Shown in pieces: positions 6,197 to 13,333 of a stretch of DNA of 21,964 nt. This stretch comes from Spirochaetaceae bacterium (GTDB lineage: Bacteria; Spirochaetota; Spirochaetia; Treponematales; Treponemataceae). The position numbers were made by a program, and so were the translations under genes. The DNA lies in NCBI GenBank assembly GCA_031272345.1, contig JAISTZ010000178.1, positions 1 through 21,964 on the forward strand. The letters run 5' to 3'. Positions within the stretch are counted from its first letter, which is position 1; each line of letters starts with the position of its first letter. The notes beneath the pieces are model-generated. The model saw nothing but the letters and a program-made list of their open reading frames with translations. It was not told where the DNA came from and searched no databases.

Positions 6197-7339
6197 CTAT
6201 TCCAGGAGCTCTCCCAGCCACGCGGCGAAGTCCTGGGCGAAGGTTCCTTCCTTGTTTTCCTTGTTGGTAATGGAAGATTCCAGATCCCGCAGGGCCAGGC
6301 GGCGGGCGCCGGCGGCGTCCAGATCCGAAGCCCGTTTGTCCTCGGTAGAGGAGAAGACCGCCTTGCCGTTCCGGTCCTTCAGGGCCGTGTCAAAGTAGTA
6401 GCGGCAGGACAGGAGCTTCGTCCCCGCCTGGGCCTCGAGGGTCACGTTGGCGTCCAGGGCGTAGTCCCCGGTTCCGCCCTCCCTGGCCTTGAAGCCCCGG
6501 TCGGTGAAAAACGCGGCCAGGGCGCGGCGGATGGTGGTTTCCTCCCGGCTCGTTGCCCCGCCGCCGGATAGTTTCACCGTGACAGCGATGGTGATCTTCG
6601 CCGCGCAGGCCCTCATGGAGTCCCGTATGGCCGCGGCGCCCCCGTAGGCGGGACGGCGGTTCGATGCCGCGGGGTCGAGCACCTCAAGGATGTTCTGGTA
6701 ATTGTCCGTCACCTCCGCCAGCGGGACGGCAAAGGCGAATGCGGCGTAGCCTTCCATGGTGGCTCCGGCGGCGCGTCCCCGGGCCGCCAGACTGCTGACG
6801 GCGGCGGCGCCTTCCTTAATCACGTTGCTGTAGCGGGCCGCGCTCTCCTTGCGGTTCATCCGGGCGCAGGCGTACCATTCGTCCGCCCCCTGGTACGTGT
6901 CCATCTCCACGCCGATGAGGCCCTGAACATTGGAGGTGGTATTGACAGTTTGGGAAATCTCACTGCTCTCGTCGAAGATGACGGTCTTCTTGCCAGCCGC
7001 CTCTTTGACGATCTCGCTCAACCGCTGGTTTGTCGCGGTGAGGCTTTTTACGTCGGTCTTGAACATCCGGGCCAGGGCCATCCGGGCCGCATTCTCCGCC
7101 GCCTCGCGGTTCGCGCCTGATCCGGTCCCCGCCGCCCAGTCCGCTGCGGGATAGCCGGCCTCCAGGTCGTTCACCCAGAGGGGCGCCCTGGCAGCGCCGC
7201 CGGACTGCCCGGTCCGCGCCGGAACGCCGGCGCAGGAGGCCGCAAAAAGGGCCAGAAGACCCAGCGCCGCGGACACGGCGATCCCTATGCGGCTTATCTT
7301 GCCACTACGCCGCGATACTCTTTCTATAAATCCACTCAC
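6197..7339 (-). CDS. LPP20-family lipoprotein
   Basis: A 380-residue lipoprotein. A basic N-region, hydrophobic core and lipobox FAASC place the lipidated cysteine at residue 36. The LPP20 pattern follows: APLWVNDLEAGYPAADWAAGTGSG, then an A-rich helix (REAAENAARMALARMF), then DEWYACARMNRKESAARY. A second half (from about 195) continues as an alpha/beta region including ITIAVTVKLSG, ending in helices. The first start on the frame is TTG 7345, but it abuts AGGAG with no spacing; GTG 7339 lies six bases from AAAAGGAG and is preferred. It is first in the operon, from a promoter at 7382-7411. LPP20 relatives include FlgP-type outer-membrane lipoproteins; the partner and role here are unknown. Confidence 0.85.
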   Translation of the reverse strand: MSGFIERVSRRSGKISRIGIAVSAALGLLALFAASCAGVPARTGQSGGAARAPLWVNDLEAGYPAADWAAGTGSGANREAAENAARMALARMFKTDVKSLTATNQRLSEIVKEAAGKKTVIFDESSEISQTVNTTSNVQGLIGVEMDTYQGADEWYACARMNRKESAARYSNVIKEGAAAVSSLAARGRAAGATMEGYAAFAFAVPLAEVTDNYQNILEVLDPAASNRRPAYGGAAAIRDSMRACAAKITIAVTVKLSGGGATSREETTIRRALAAFFTDRGFKAREGGTGDYALDANVTLEAQAGTKLLSCRYYFDTALKDRNGKAVFSSTEDKRASDLDAAGARRLALRDLESSITNKENKEGTFAQDFAAWLGELLE

Positions 7340-7361
7340 CGCCAACTCCTTTTCTTGTATA

Positions 7362-7374
7362 GACTGAATCAGTC
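7362..7374 (-). promoter_or_regulatory. 13-base palindrome at predicted transcript start
   Basis: GACTGA-A-TCAGTC is a perfect palindrome around one base. On the minus strand it begins at the predicted +1 of the lipoprotein operon and can fold as a 5-bp stem with a 3-base loop. It could instead be an operator for the divergent XRE regulator. Confidence 0.5.
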
Positions 7375-7381
7375 AAAAATC

Positions 7382-7411
7382 ACTGTAACATATCGTTTCA
7401 ATCATTGTCAA
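7382..7411 (-). promoter_or_regulatory. Promoter of the lipoprotein operon
   Basis: Read on the minus strand: TTGACA (7411-7406), 18-base spacer, TACAGT (7387-7382), with an extended-10 TG two bases upstream of the -10. The predicted start is near 7374. Confidence 0.65.
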
Positions 7412-7435
7412 TACTGGGAAGGTAAAAATTATGAT
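7405..7435 (+). promoter_or_regulatory. Possible promoter of the XRE regulator
   Basis: TTGTCA (7405-7410), 19-base spacer, TATGAT (7430-7435). The spacing is long. The -35 overlaps that of the opposing lipoprotein operon, so the two promoters would compete. Confidence 0.35.
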
Positions 7436-7460
7436 TTTTTAATCAATAAAGTGGGGAGAA

Positions 7461-7784
7461 ATGACGAGTCTTAGACAGCTTTTAGCCTCGAATCTCAGGG
7501 AAAATCGCAAAAGGCTGGGGCTTTCCCAGGAAAAACTGGCTGCGAAGGTGAACACGGCGGCGGCTTATGTGGCAAAAATCGAAACCGGGCGGCAATTCCC
7601 GTCCCCCGAAATGCTGGAGCGGCTTGCGGCGGCCCTGGAAATCGATTCGCCGGAGCTTTTTTCCAAGGAGCCGATGCAGATAGCCTCCGTGCGGAAACTC
7701 AGGAAAGAAATTTCCACAGACATCGAACACATCCTTGCCGCCCGGCTCTGCGAATTTGAGCGCAACTTCTGGTACAAGGAATAA
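7461..7784 (+). CDS. XRE-family helix-turn-helix regulator
   Basis: A 107-residue DNA-binding protein. Residues 8-62 form a Cro/C1-type five-helix domain: LLASNLRENRKRLGLSQEKLA, AAAYVAKIETGRQFPSPEML, RLAAALEID. A C-terminal tail of about 40 residues (RKLRKEISTDIEHILAARL) is probably a dimerisation helix. GGGGAG lies about five bases before the ATG. It is transcribed divergently from the lipoprotein operon across 121 bases that hold both promoters and a palindrome, so it is the natural candidate regulator of that operon. It is also followed, after 35 bases, by the higB remnant, but higB has its own -10. The family is certain; the target is inference. Confidence 0.93.
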   Translation: MTSLRQLLASNLRENRKRLGLSQEKLAAKVNTAAAYVAKIETGRQFPSPEMLERLAAALEIDSPELFSKEPMQIASVRKLRKEISTDIEHILAARLCEFERNFWYKE

Positions 7785-7800
7785 TAAAACAGCCTTTTTG

Positions 7801-7809
7801 TGATATACT
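7801..7809 (+). promoter_or_regulatory. Extended -10 promoter of higB
   Basis: TGATATACT: TG, one base, then TATACT at 7804-7809. No good -35 is seen at the usual distance. The ATG at 7820 lies eleven bases after the -10, so the leader would be about four bases. Confidence 0.5.
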
Positions 7810-7819
7810 TGTCTGGAAA

Positions 7820-8101
7820 ATGATACAATCTTTTAAATGCAAAGAAACGGCAAAAGTCTTTGAAATTGGATTTTCAAAAAAATTTCCGGTATCAATTATA
7901 AAATCTGCTATTATAAAACTCGCGATGCTCAATCGTTCCGGAAAGCTTGATGACCTAAGAATCCCGCCATCTAATCACCTGGAGAAGCTTGCTGGGGATC
8001 GCGAGGGGCAATACTCTATCCGCATAAATGACAAATACCGTATTTGCTTTACCTGAAGGGAAAACAACGCCTATGATGTTGAAATTGTGGATTATCACTA
8101 A
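7820..8101 (+). pseudogene. higB: HigB/RelE-family toxin interrupted by in-frame TGA
   Basis: The frame from ATG 7820 gives 78 residues ending YSIRINDKYRICFT, then TGA at 8054-8056. Reading on in the same frame gives RENNAYDVEIVDYH and a TAA at 8099-8101, the normal HigB ending. The full product would be 93 residues, the usual HigB length. The TGA occupies the position where HigB proteins have Trp (ICFxW), so a single TGG-to-TGA change explains it. The N-terminal part (MIQSFKCKETAKVFE, then LDDLRIPPSNHLEKLAGD) is intact. HigB cleaves ribosome-associated mRNA; without its last strand it should be inactive. TGA is a normal stop in neighbouring genes, so code reassignment is unlikely. The stretch is visibly AT-richer than its surroundings, suggesting acquired DNA. 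Confidence 0.88.
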
Positions 8102-8117
8102 ATTGTGCGGACCCGCC

Positions 8118-8145
8118 TTGACATCTTATACCTTATCCGTATACT
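8118..8145 (+). promoter_or_regulatory. Promoter of higA (and probably ffh)
   Basis: TTGACA (8118-8123), 16-base spacer, TATACT (8140-8145). It lies between the higB remnant and higA, so the antitoxin can be made alone. The predicted start falls at the ribosome binding site GAGGAGG (8151-8157). Confidence 0.75.
8127..8143 (+). promoter_or_regulatory. Candidate HigA operator
   Basis: The inverted repeat TATAC (8127-8131) and GTATA (8139-8143), with seven bases between, lies in the spacer and -10 of the higA promoter. HigA-type antitoxins repress their own promoter through such dyads; the assignment is by position only. Confidence 0.4.
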
Positions 8146-8164
8146 CATACGAGGAGGCTGGTAT

Positions 8165-8467
8165 ATGACCCTGACAAATAGAGCGCCCACAGTCGGTGAA
8201 GTTTTGGTTGCCGAATTCCTGGAGCCCCTGCATATAAGCCAAAATTTTCTTGCAAAAGCGCTCGGCATACCGCAAAACCGCTTGAGTGACATTATCAAAG
8301 GCAAATGTGGTGTGTCCGCTGATACTGATTTGCGGCTTTGTAAATACTTCGGCCTTTCGGATGGATATTTTTCCGGCATACAGCTTGATTTTGAGCGAAT
8401 CGCAGCCAAACGAAAAATACTTGATGATTTAGAAAAAATCGTACCCATAAAAAAAGCCTCGGCATGA
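8165..8467 (+). CDS. higA: HigA-family antitoxin, XRE-type regulator
   Basis: A 100-residue HigA protein. The N-terminus (NRAPTVGEVLVAEFLEPLHISQNFLAKALGIPQNRLSDIIKG) and the following CGVSADTDLRLCKYFGLSDGYFSGIQLDFE match the HigA helix-turn-helix domain closely. It neutralises HigB and represses transcription through its DNA-binding domain. The start at 8165 is set by GAGGAGG eight bases upstream; an in-frame start at 8105 lies upstream of the promoter. Because higB carries a premature stop, this may now be an orphan regulator. Its stop overlaps the ribosome binding site of ffh, so the essential SRP gene appears to share its transcript. Confidence 0.94.
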   Translation: MTLTNRAPTVGEVLVAEFLEPLHISQNFLAKALGIPQNRLSDIIKGKCGVSADTDLRLCKYFGLSDGYFSGIQLDFERIAAKRKILDDLEKIVPIKKASA

Positions 8468-8477
8468 AGGAGCTCCT

Positions 8478-9815
8478 GTGCTAGAAAAAATTACCGGCGC
8501 GTTTTCAAATGTGTTCCGCGCCCTGAGCGGAAAGTCCGTCATCACAGAAAAGAACATCCAGGATGCGGTTGAGGAAATCAAAACCGCCCTCCTTGACGCG
8601 GACGTAAACCTGCGGGTGGTGCGGCGGTTTGTGAACGCCACAATAGAAGAAGCCCGCGGCGAAAAGGTCCTGCGGTCGGTTGACCCGGGACAGCAGTTTG
8701 TAAAAATCATCTACGACAGAATCGTGTCGCTCCTGGGAGACGGGCGGGCTGCCCTGAACCTGAAGGGCCCGGACACCCAGACGGTCATTTTGATGCTGGG
8801 CTTGCAGGGCTCAGGAAAGACCACCACGGCGGCAAAACTGGCCCTCAAACTCACGGCGGAAAAACGGCGGCCCCTGCTTGCGGCCTGCGACCTGGTGCGC
8901 CCCGCGGCGGTGGAGCAGCTCCGGGTGTTGGGCGAAAAAATCGCGGTCCCCGTGTATTGTGAAGACGGCGCCAAGGACGCGGTCAGGGTGGCAAAGAACG
9001 CCCTGACCCACGCCCGCGCCAACGGCTTCGACACCTTGATTGTGGACACCGCGGGCCGCCTCCAGATTGACGAAGCCATGATGAAGGAAATCGTGGACAT
9101 CAGGGCCGCGGTGAGTCCCGGCGAAGTGATTCTTGTGGCGGATTCCACCACGGGCCAGAACGCGGCGGAGGTTGCCAGGGCCTTCGACGAAGCGGTGGGG
9201 CTTACCGGAGTCATCCTTACCAAGTTTGATTCCGACGCCAGGGGCGGGGCGGCCCTGTCCCTCAAGTCGGTCACCGGGAAGCCGATTCTGTTTGCGGGCA
9301 CGGGGGAAAAACTCGAAGACCTGGAGCCCTTCCACCCGGACAGAATCGCCGGCCGCATCCTGGGCATGGGGGACATCGTGTCCCTGGTGGAAAAAACCCA
9401 GGAGACCATCGACGTGGAGGAGGCGCAGAAACTTCAGGCAAAGATGGCCTCCTCAACCTTCACCCTCCAGGACATGCTCGAGCAGCTCCAGCGGGTCAAA
9501 AAGATGGGTTCCCTCAAGCAGCTCATGGAGATGGTACCCGGCATGGCGGGCCAGCTTGGGGACAGGGAGCTTGACACCGGGAACATGAAATCCCAGGAGG
9601 CGATCATCCTGTCGATGACCAAAAAAGAGCGGGCCAACTACCTCATCATCGGGCCCAGCCGGAGGAAGCGGATCGCCCGGGGTTCCGGCACCACCGTGGC
9701 TGATGTAAATCATTTTCTAAAACAGTTTGAAAAAACGCGGCTCATGATGAAGAAGATGTCCCGCACAAAGGGCGGACAGGCACGGTTCATGCAGCAGATG
9801 GGGCTTGGGGGATGA
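8478..9815 (+). CDS. ffh: Signal recognition particle GTPase Ffh
   Basis: A 445-residue protein, normal for Ffh. The helical N domain (1-90) is followed by the G domain with P-loop GLQGSGKT (108-115), DTAGR (190-194) and TKFD (248-251), and then a methionine-rich M domain (about 300-445) with the RNA-binding segment RIARGSGTTVADVNHFLKQF (398-417). Ffh binds signal peptides at the ribosome together with 4.5S RNA and delivers them to FtsY. The start is GTG 8478, with AAGGAG five bases upstream; that site overlaps the higA stop. No separate promoter was seen directly before it. The frequent neighbours rpsP, rimM and trmD are absent; a DUF192 lipoprotein gene follows with a 4-base overlap. Confidence 0.97.
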   Translation: MLEKITGAFSNVFRALSGKSVITEKNIQDAVEEIKTALLDADVNLRVVRRFVNATIEEARGEKVLRSVDPGQQFVKIIYDRIVSLLGDGRAALNLKGPDTQTVILMLGLQGSGKTTTAAKLALKLTAEKRRPLLAACDLVRPAAVEQLRVLGEKIAVPVYCEDGAKDAVRVAKNALTHARANGFDTLIVDTAGRLQIDEAMMKEIVDIRAAVSPGEVILVADSTTGQNAAEVARAFDEAVGLTGVILTKFDSDARGGAALSLKSVTGKPILFAGTGEKLEDLEPFHPDRIAGRILGMGDIVSLVEKTQETIDVEEAQKLQAKMASSTFTLQDMLEQLQRVKKMGSLKQLMEMVPGMAGQLGDRELDTGNMKSQEAIILSMTKKERANYLIIGPSRRKRIARGSGTTVADVNHFLKQFEKTRLMMKKMSRTKGGQARFMQQMGLGG

Positions 9816-10279
9816 GCGTGAGCGGAGGGCGGCTCGCGGCCCCGGCTGTCCGGTGGGCGGTGTTTTTTCTTGTCATCTTTACAGCTTCCTGCGGCGAAAA
9901 AAAACTTCCCGTCAAAACATTAACCCTAAAGACAGGGGCCGGCGCGGAAGTCACCGTGGAGGCGGAGATAGCGGCAAAACCAAAGGAGCGGGAGTGGGGA
10001 TTTATGGAACGCACGGACATACCCGACGGCACGGGGATGCTCTTTGTGTTTGACCGGGATCAGGTGCTGAATTTCTGGATGAAAAACACCCCCACCCCCC
10101 TTTCCATCGCCTACATCGATTCCCGCGGGGTGATCCGCGACATCTTTGACATGACCCCCTACAGCCTGCGGAACATCACGAGCAGCAGGTCCGTGCGCTA
10201 TGCCCTGGAGGTTCCCCAGGGCTGGTTCGCCAGGGCGGGGATTTCCCCCGGGGACACCCTTTTGCTGAATTTCCGCTAA
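9812..10279 (+). CDS. DUF192 family lipoprotein
   Basis: A 155-residue exported protein of the DUF192 (COG1430) family. The hydrophobic start ends in lipobox FTASC, so Cys27 is probably lipidated. The domain shows the family landmarks EREWGFMERTDIPDGTGMLFVF, LNFWMKNTPTPLSIAYID and YALEVPQGWFARAGISPGD. The biochemical function of DUF192 is not established. The ATG overlaps the ffh stop (ATGA at 9812-9815), so translation is probably coupled to ffh. A terminator follows directly. Relatives occur both as soluble and as exported forms; here a membrane-anchored periplasmic location is likely. Confidence 0.93.
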   Translation: MSVSGGRLAAPAVRWAVFFLVIFTASCGEKKLPVKTLTLKTGAGAEVTVEAEIAAKPKEREWGFMERTDIPDGTGMLFVFDRDQVLNFWMKNTPTPLSIAYIDSRGVIRDIFDMTPYSLRNITSSRSVRYALEVPQGWFARAGISPGDTLLLNFR

Positions 10280-10290
10280 GGATTGGGGGT

Positions 10291-10324
10291 AACAGGGAAT
10301 TGTTATTCCGTGTTTGATTTTTTT
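10291..10324 (+). terminator. Terminator of ffh operon overlapping murJ 3' end
   Basis: AACAGGGAAT (10291-10300) and ATTCCGTGTT (10305-10314) form a 10-bp stem with one G-G mismatch around TGTT, followed by TGATTTTTTT (10315-10324). The T tract and half the stem lie within the last codons of the opposing murJ gene. Confidence 0.8.
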
Positions 10325-11904
10325 AGCGCGCTCCGGAGGTCCCTCAGCAGGGGGTCCCTGGTGACGGCGAGGAGGAAGACTCCAAGGGCCGCAAAGATGA
10401 GCGCCCCCAGGGCCAGGGGGATTCCCTGGGACACCAGGCGGTTGTGCCCCGCAAAGAGGGCAAAGAGCCGCCCCTTGATGAGGAACACCGGAGCCGCGGC
10501 GATCGCCGAGAGCGCCGTGTACGTGACGGCCGAGGCCCACAGGGATTGGATGACCGCGGGAACGCCGATAGTTTTGGACCGGAAGAGATAATAGAGGAGG
10601 GCCGCCGTGTTCGCCAGGGCAGCTATGGAGAGGGCCAGGGCGATGCCGCCGCCCTTCATAAACCGCGACAGGATGAGCGCCAGGAGGATGTTCACCCCGA
10701 AGCCCGCGATTCCCGCCAGGGTTGGGGACCTTGTGTCCCCGCAGGCGTAGAAGGCCGGGGCGATGATTCTGTTGACCGCGATGAAGAAGAGCCCCGCGAT
10801 GTGCCAGGAGAACACCTCCCTGGTGAGGGCCACCGATTGGGCGGTGAATTCCCTGGATTTATACACCAGAACGATGATGTTTTCGCCCATGAGGAGCGAA
10901 AAAAAGGTGACCGGAATGGTGATGAGGGCAATCACCCGAATCGCCTTTTGCAGCATTTCGGTGAAGGCGTCCCATTCGCCCCGGTGGGCAAGGCCCGCAA
11001 AATCCGGAAGGAGCACCGTGCCGATGGACACGGCAAAAATCCCCAGGATGAGCTCCTGCAAGCGCAGGGAGTATTGCAGGCTGGACACGATGCCCACCCC
11101 TGTGCGTCCCGCCAGGGCCGTTGACACCAGGTCGTTCAGTTGGTACGCCGCCATCCCCGCCACTGTGGGGCCGATCAGCATGAACACCCGTTTTACCCCT
11201 TCGTTCTCAAAGGCGGCGGCCAGGTTGGCGAACCGGAGATTCCGCACGTTGATGGTGTCTTTGGTCGCCCTGAGCACGTAGGGCAGTTGGAAGAGTGCCT
11301 GGGCGGTTCCTCCGGCAAGCACCCCCACAGCCATTGCCCTGGCGGGGTTTTCCAGCGCCGGAGTAAGGAACACGGTGCACCCAATAACAAGAATGTTGAA
11401 AAGCACCGGGGTGAATCCGGAGGGCGAAAAAATTTTGAGGGTGTTCAAAATGCCCTGAAAAAACGCCGCCAGGGAAATTACGAAGAGGTAGGGGAACATG
11501 ATGCGCGTAAGAAAGACCGTCTCTTGCCGGGCCTCTGCCTGGGTTGGGGAAAGAAAGAGGGGCGCCACATAGGGGGCGGCGAAGATTCCCCCCAGCACCA
11601 CCAGGGCTGTGAGGAAGAGGACGCAGGTGTACATGGCCGAGGCGAATTCCTCGGCCCGCTGTTTGCCCTCCGGCGTGTCCGCTTCGTCAAGGTAGGCGCG
11701 GAAGGTGGGGATAAAGGCAACGGAAATGCTGTTTTCCGCAAAGAGCCGGCGGAAAAGATTCGGCAGCATAAAGCCGATGCCGAAGGCATCCGCCAGACTC
11801 GTCGTTCCCAGGTATGCGGCCTTGGTCATCTCCCGGACAAGGCCCAGGAGCCGTGACGCAAGGGTAAGGAGCGAGAGCCTGGCAGATGACTTCAAGAGCG
11901 ACAC
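10303..11904 (-). CDS. murJ: Lipid II flippase MurJ (MviN family)
   Basis: A 533-residue polytopic membrane protein of the MOP superfamily with about fourteen helices. The N-terminal signature is clear: TLASRLLGLVREM, then DAFGIGFMLPNLFRRLFAENSISVAFIPTF. The central segment QLNDLVSTALAGRTGVGIVSSLQYSLRLQELILGIFAVSIGTVLLP is also typical. MurJ moves lipid-linked peptidoglycan precursor across the inner membrane. The start is GTG 11904, which shares one base with the TAG stop of the upstream carrier gene, so it is likely translated by coupling. Its position at the end of a transport and catabolic operon is unusual but not unique. The 3' end overlaps the convergent terminator of the ffh operon. 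Confidence 0.96.
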   Translation of the reverse strand: MSLLKSSARLSLLTLASRLLGLVREMTKAAYLGTTSLADAFGIGFMLPNLFRRLFAENSISVAFIPTFRAYLDEADTPEGKQRAEEFASAMYTCVLFLTALVVLGGIFAAPYVAPLFLSPTQAEARQETVFLTRIMFPYLFVISLAAFFQGILNTLKIFSPSGFTPVLFNILVIGCTVFLTPALENPARAMAVGVLAGGTAQALFQLPYVLRATKDTINVRNLRFANLAAAFENEGVKRVFMLIGPTVAGMAAYQLNDLVSTALAGRTGVGIVSSLQYSLRLQELILGIFAVSIGTVLLPDFAGLAHRGEWDAFTEMLQKAIRVIALITIPVTFFSLLMGENIIVLVYKSREFTAQSVALTREVFSWHIAGLFFIAVNRIIAPAFYACGDTRSPTLAGIAGFGVNILLALILSRFMKGGGIALALSIAALANTAALLYYLFRSKTIGVPAVIQSLWASAVTYTALSAIAAAPVFLIKGRLFALFAGHNRLVSQGIPLALGALIFAALGVFLLAVTRDPLLRDLRSALKKSNTE

Positions 11905-13313
11905 TAGAACGGTCCCAGCTTAATCGCCTCTGCCCCCATGACCAAAGCAAAGCACAGGAAGAACAGACAGAGGAAGAATTTCCATGAGGCTTTGATCCAC
12001 GTGCCGTAATCGACCTTGCACAGGGCAAGACAGGCCAGCGCGCCCGCGGGGAAGAAGTTGTTGGAGATACCGTCCGCGTAGTGATACAGCGTAACGATAA
12101 CCTGCTGGTTTATCTTGAGGACCGTGGCGATGGGGCTGAGAATCGGCATTAACAGCACGGCCTTTCCGCTCGCCGAGGACACAAAGAAGTCGAAGCACAG
12201 GATGAACAGGAAGATGATGAAGAGCGTGAGTGTGCGCCCCTGACCGCCGAGGAGGTTCGTGACGCCGTACACCATGGTGTCGGTGATCCTTGCGGTGTCG
12301 AGCAGGACGCCGATTGCCCGGGCGAATCCGATGATACAGGCCGCGCTGAGCACGTCCTTCATGCCGGTTAGGAATTCGTCACAGGCCACGTCCCCGGGCA
12401 GGCGGAAAATAATCGCCAGGGCGATCGAGAGGGCCACGTATGCGCCAGCTATGTGCTGAAGCCCCCAGCCCCATTTGAGGGACCCGATGACCGAGAAGGC
12501 CAACACGCAGAAGAAGAGCAGCATACCGACAATGCGCTGGGGGTTGAAGGGGATAATCTTGCCCACATCGACATCGCCGCCCTGTTCTTTGAGCTGGTCC
12601 AGGTATTCCTGACCCATCACGCTTTTTGAGGGATCCTTTTTGATTTTGGTTGCGTAGGCCAGGAGGAACACGAGGCCGAGGAGATACAACAGGAGAAGAC
12701 CGAACAGGCGGAATCCCAGCCCGGAGAACATCGGCAGACCGACGATGGACTGGGAGATGCCCGTTGAGTAGGGGTTCACCAGGCCGCAGGTGAAGCCCGC
12801 CGCCAGGGAGTACATAATCAGCATGGTGCCGGTCATCCTGTCGTAGCCCGCGGAAATCAACATGGCCACGATTATCGGAAAGAACGGAAAGGAGGCCTCA
12901 AAAAACCCGATGACGCCCAGGAAGGTGAAGAACGTGTAGGTGATGATGACGACTACCGGCCCGCTGCCCTTTGTGCGCCGCACCACCACTTGGATAGCGG
13001 CGGGCAGGGTGCCCGTGAACTGCATCAGGGCGATCGCCCCGGACACAAAGAGCACCAGTCCAACCACCGTGGACGCCTGGGCGAATCCCGTGAGGATCGC
13101 GGTGAAGAACGTAATCGGGTTGATGGGATGGCGCTCCACCTGGGCGTAACTGCTTGGGTCAACAACCTTAACCGCGGGGTTTACCTCAGAGGGGACCCGC
13201 TGGTAGAGACCCGCGGGCACGATGTAGGTGAGGATTGCGACGAACACCATAAAGATGAGCACCACAATGTACATGTGGGGAAACTTCATCTTCTTTTTTG
13301 TTAAGTCTGCCAT
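11904..13313 (-). CDS. YfcC-family carrier (C4-dicarboxylate/amino-acid type)
   Basis: A 469-residue inner-membrane carrier with about twelve hydrophobic segments. It matches the YfcC/anaerobic C4-dicarboxylate-carrier-like family: MYIVVLIFMVFVAILTYIVPAGLY at the N-terminus, RTKGSGPVVVIITYTFFTFLG, then GLVNPYSTGISQSIVGLP and a late FFVSSASGKAVLLMPILSPIA segment. ATG 13313 is chosen over an in-frame start at 13364, which lies inside the amidohydrolase gene, because AAGGAG is placed nine bases upstream. Only 20 bases separate it from the M20 gene, and carriers of this family often sit beside M20 peptidases, suggesting import of a peptide or N-acylated amino acid that the enzyme hydrolyses. The substrate is not determined by the sequence. 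Confidence 0.9.
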   Translation of the reverse strand: MADLTKKKMKFPHMYIVVLIFMVFVAILTYIVPAGLYQRVPSEVNPAVKVVDPSSYAQVERHPINPITFFTAILTGFAQASTVVGLVLFVSGAIALMQFTGTLPAAIQVVVRRTKGSGPVVVIITYTFFTFLGVIGFFEASFPFFPIIVAMLISAGYDRMTGTMLIMYSLAAGFTCGLVNPYSTGISQSIVGLPMFSGLGFRLFGLLLLYLLGLVFLLAYATKIKKDPSKSVMGQEYLDQLKEQGGDVDVGKIIPFNPQRIVGMLLFFCVLAFSVIGSLKWGWGLQHIAGAYVALSIALAIIFRLPGDVACDEFLTGMKDVLSAACIIGFARAIGVLLDTARITDTMVYGVTNLLGGQGRTLTLFIIFLFILCFDFFVSSASGKAVLLMPILSPIATVLKINQQVIVTLYHYADGISNNFFPAGALACLALCKVDYGTWIKASWKFFLCLFFLCFALVMGAEAIKLGPF

Positions 13314-13333
13314 AAAAAACTCCTTTTCTTTTT

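Noticed and set aside
8054..8056. TGA read as Trp or selenocysteine in higB
   Set aside because: TGA ends ffh, higA and the MNT gene normally, so the code is not changed. I saw no reason for selenocysteine at a structural Trp position. A nonsense change or sequencing error is simpler.
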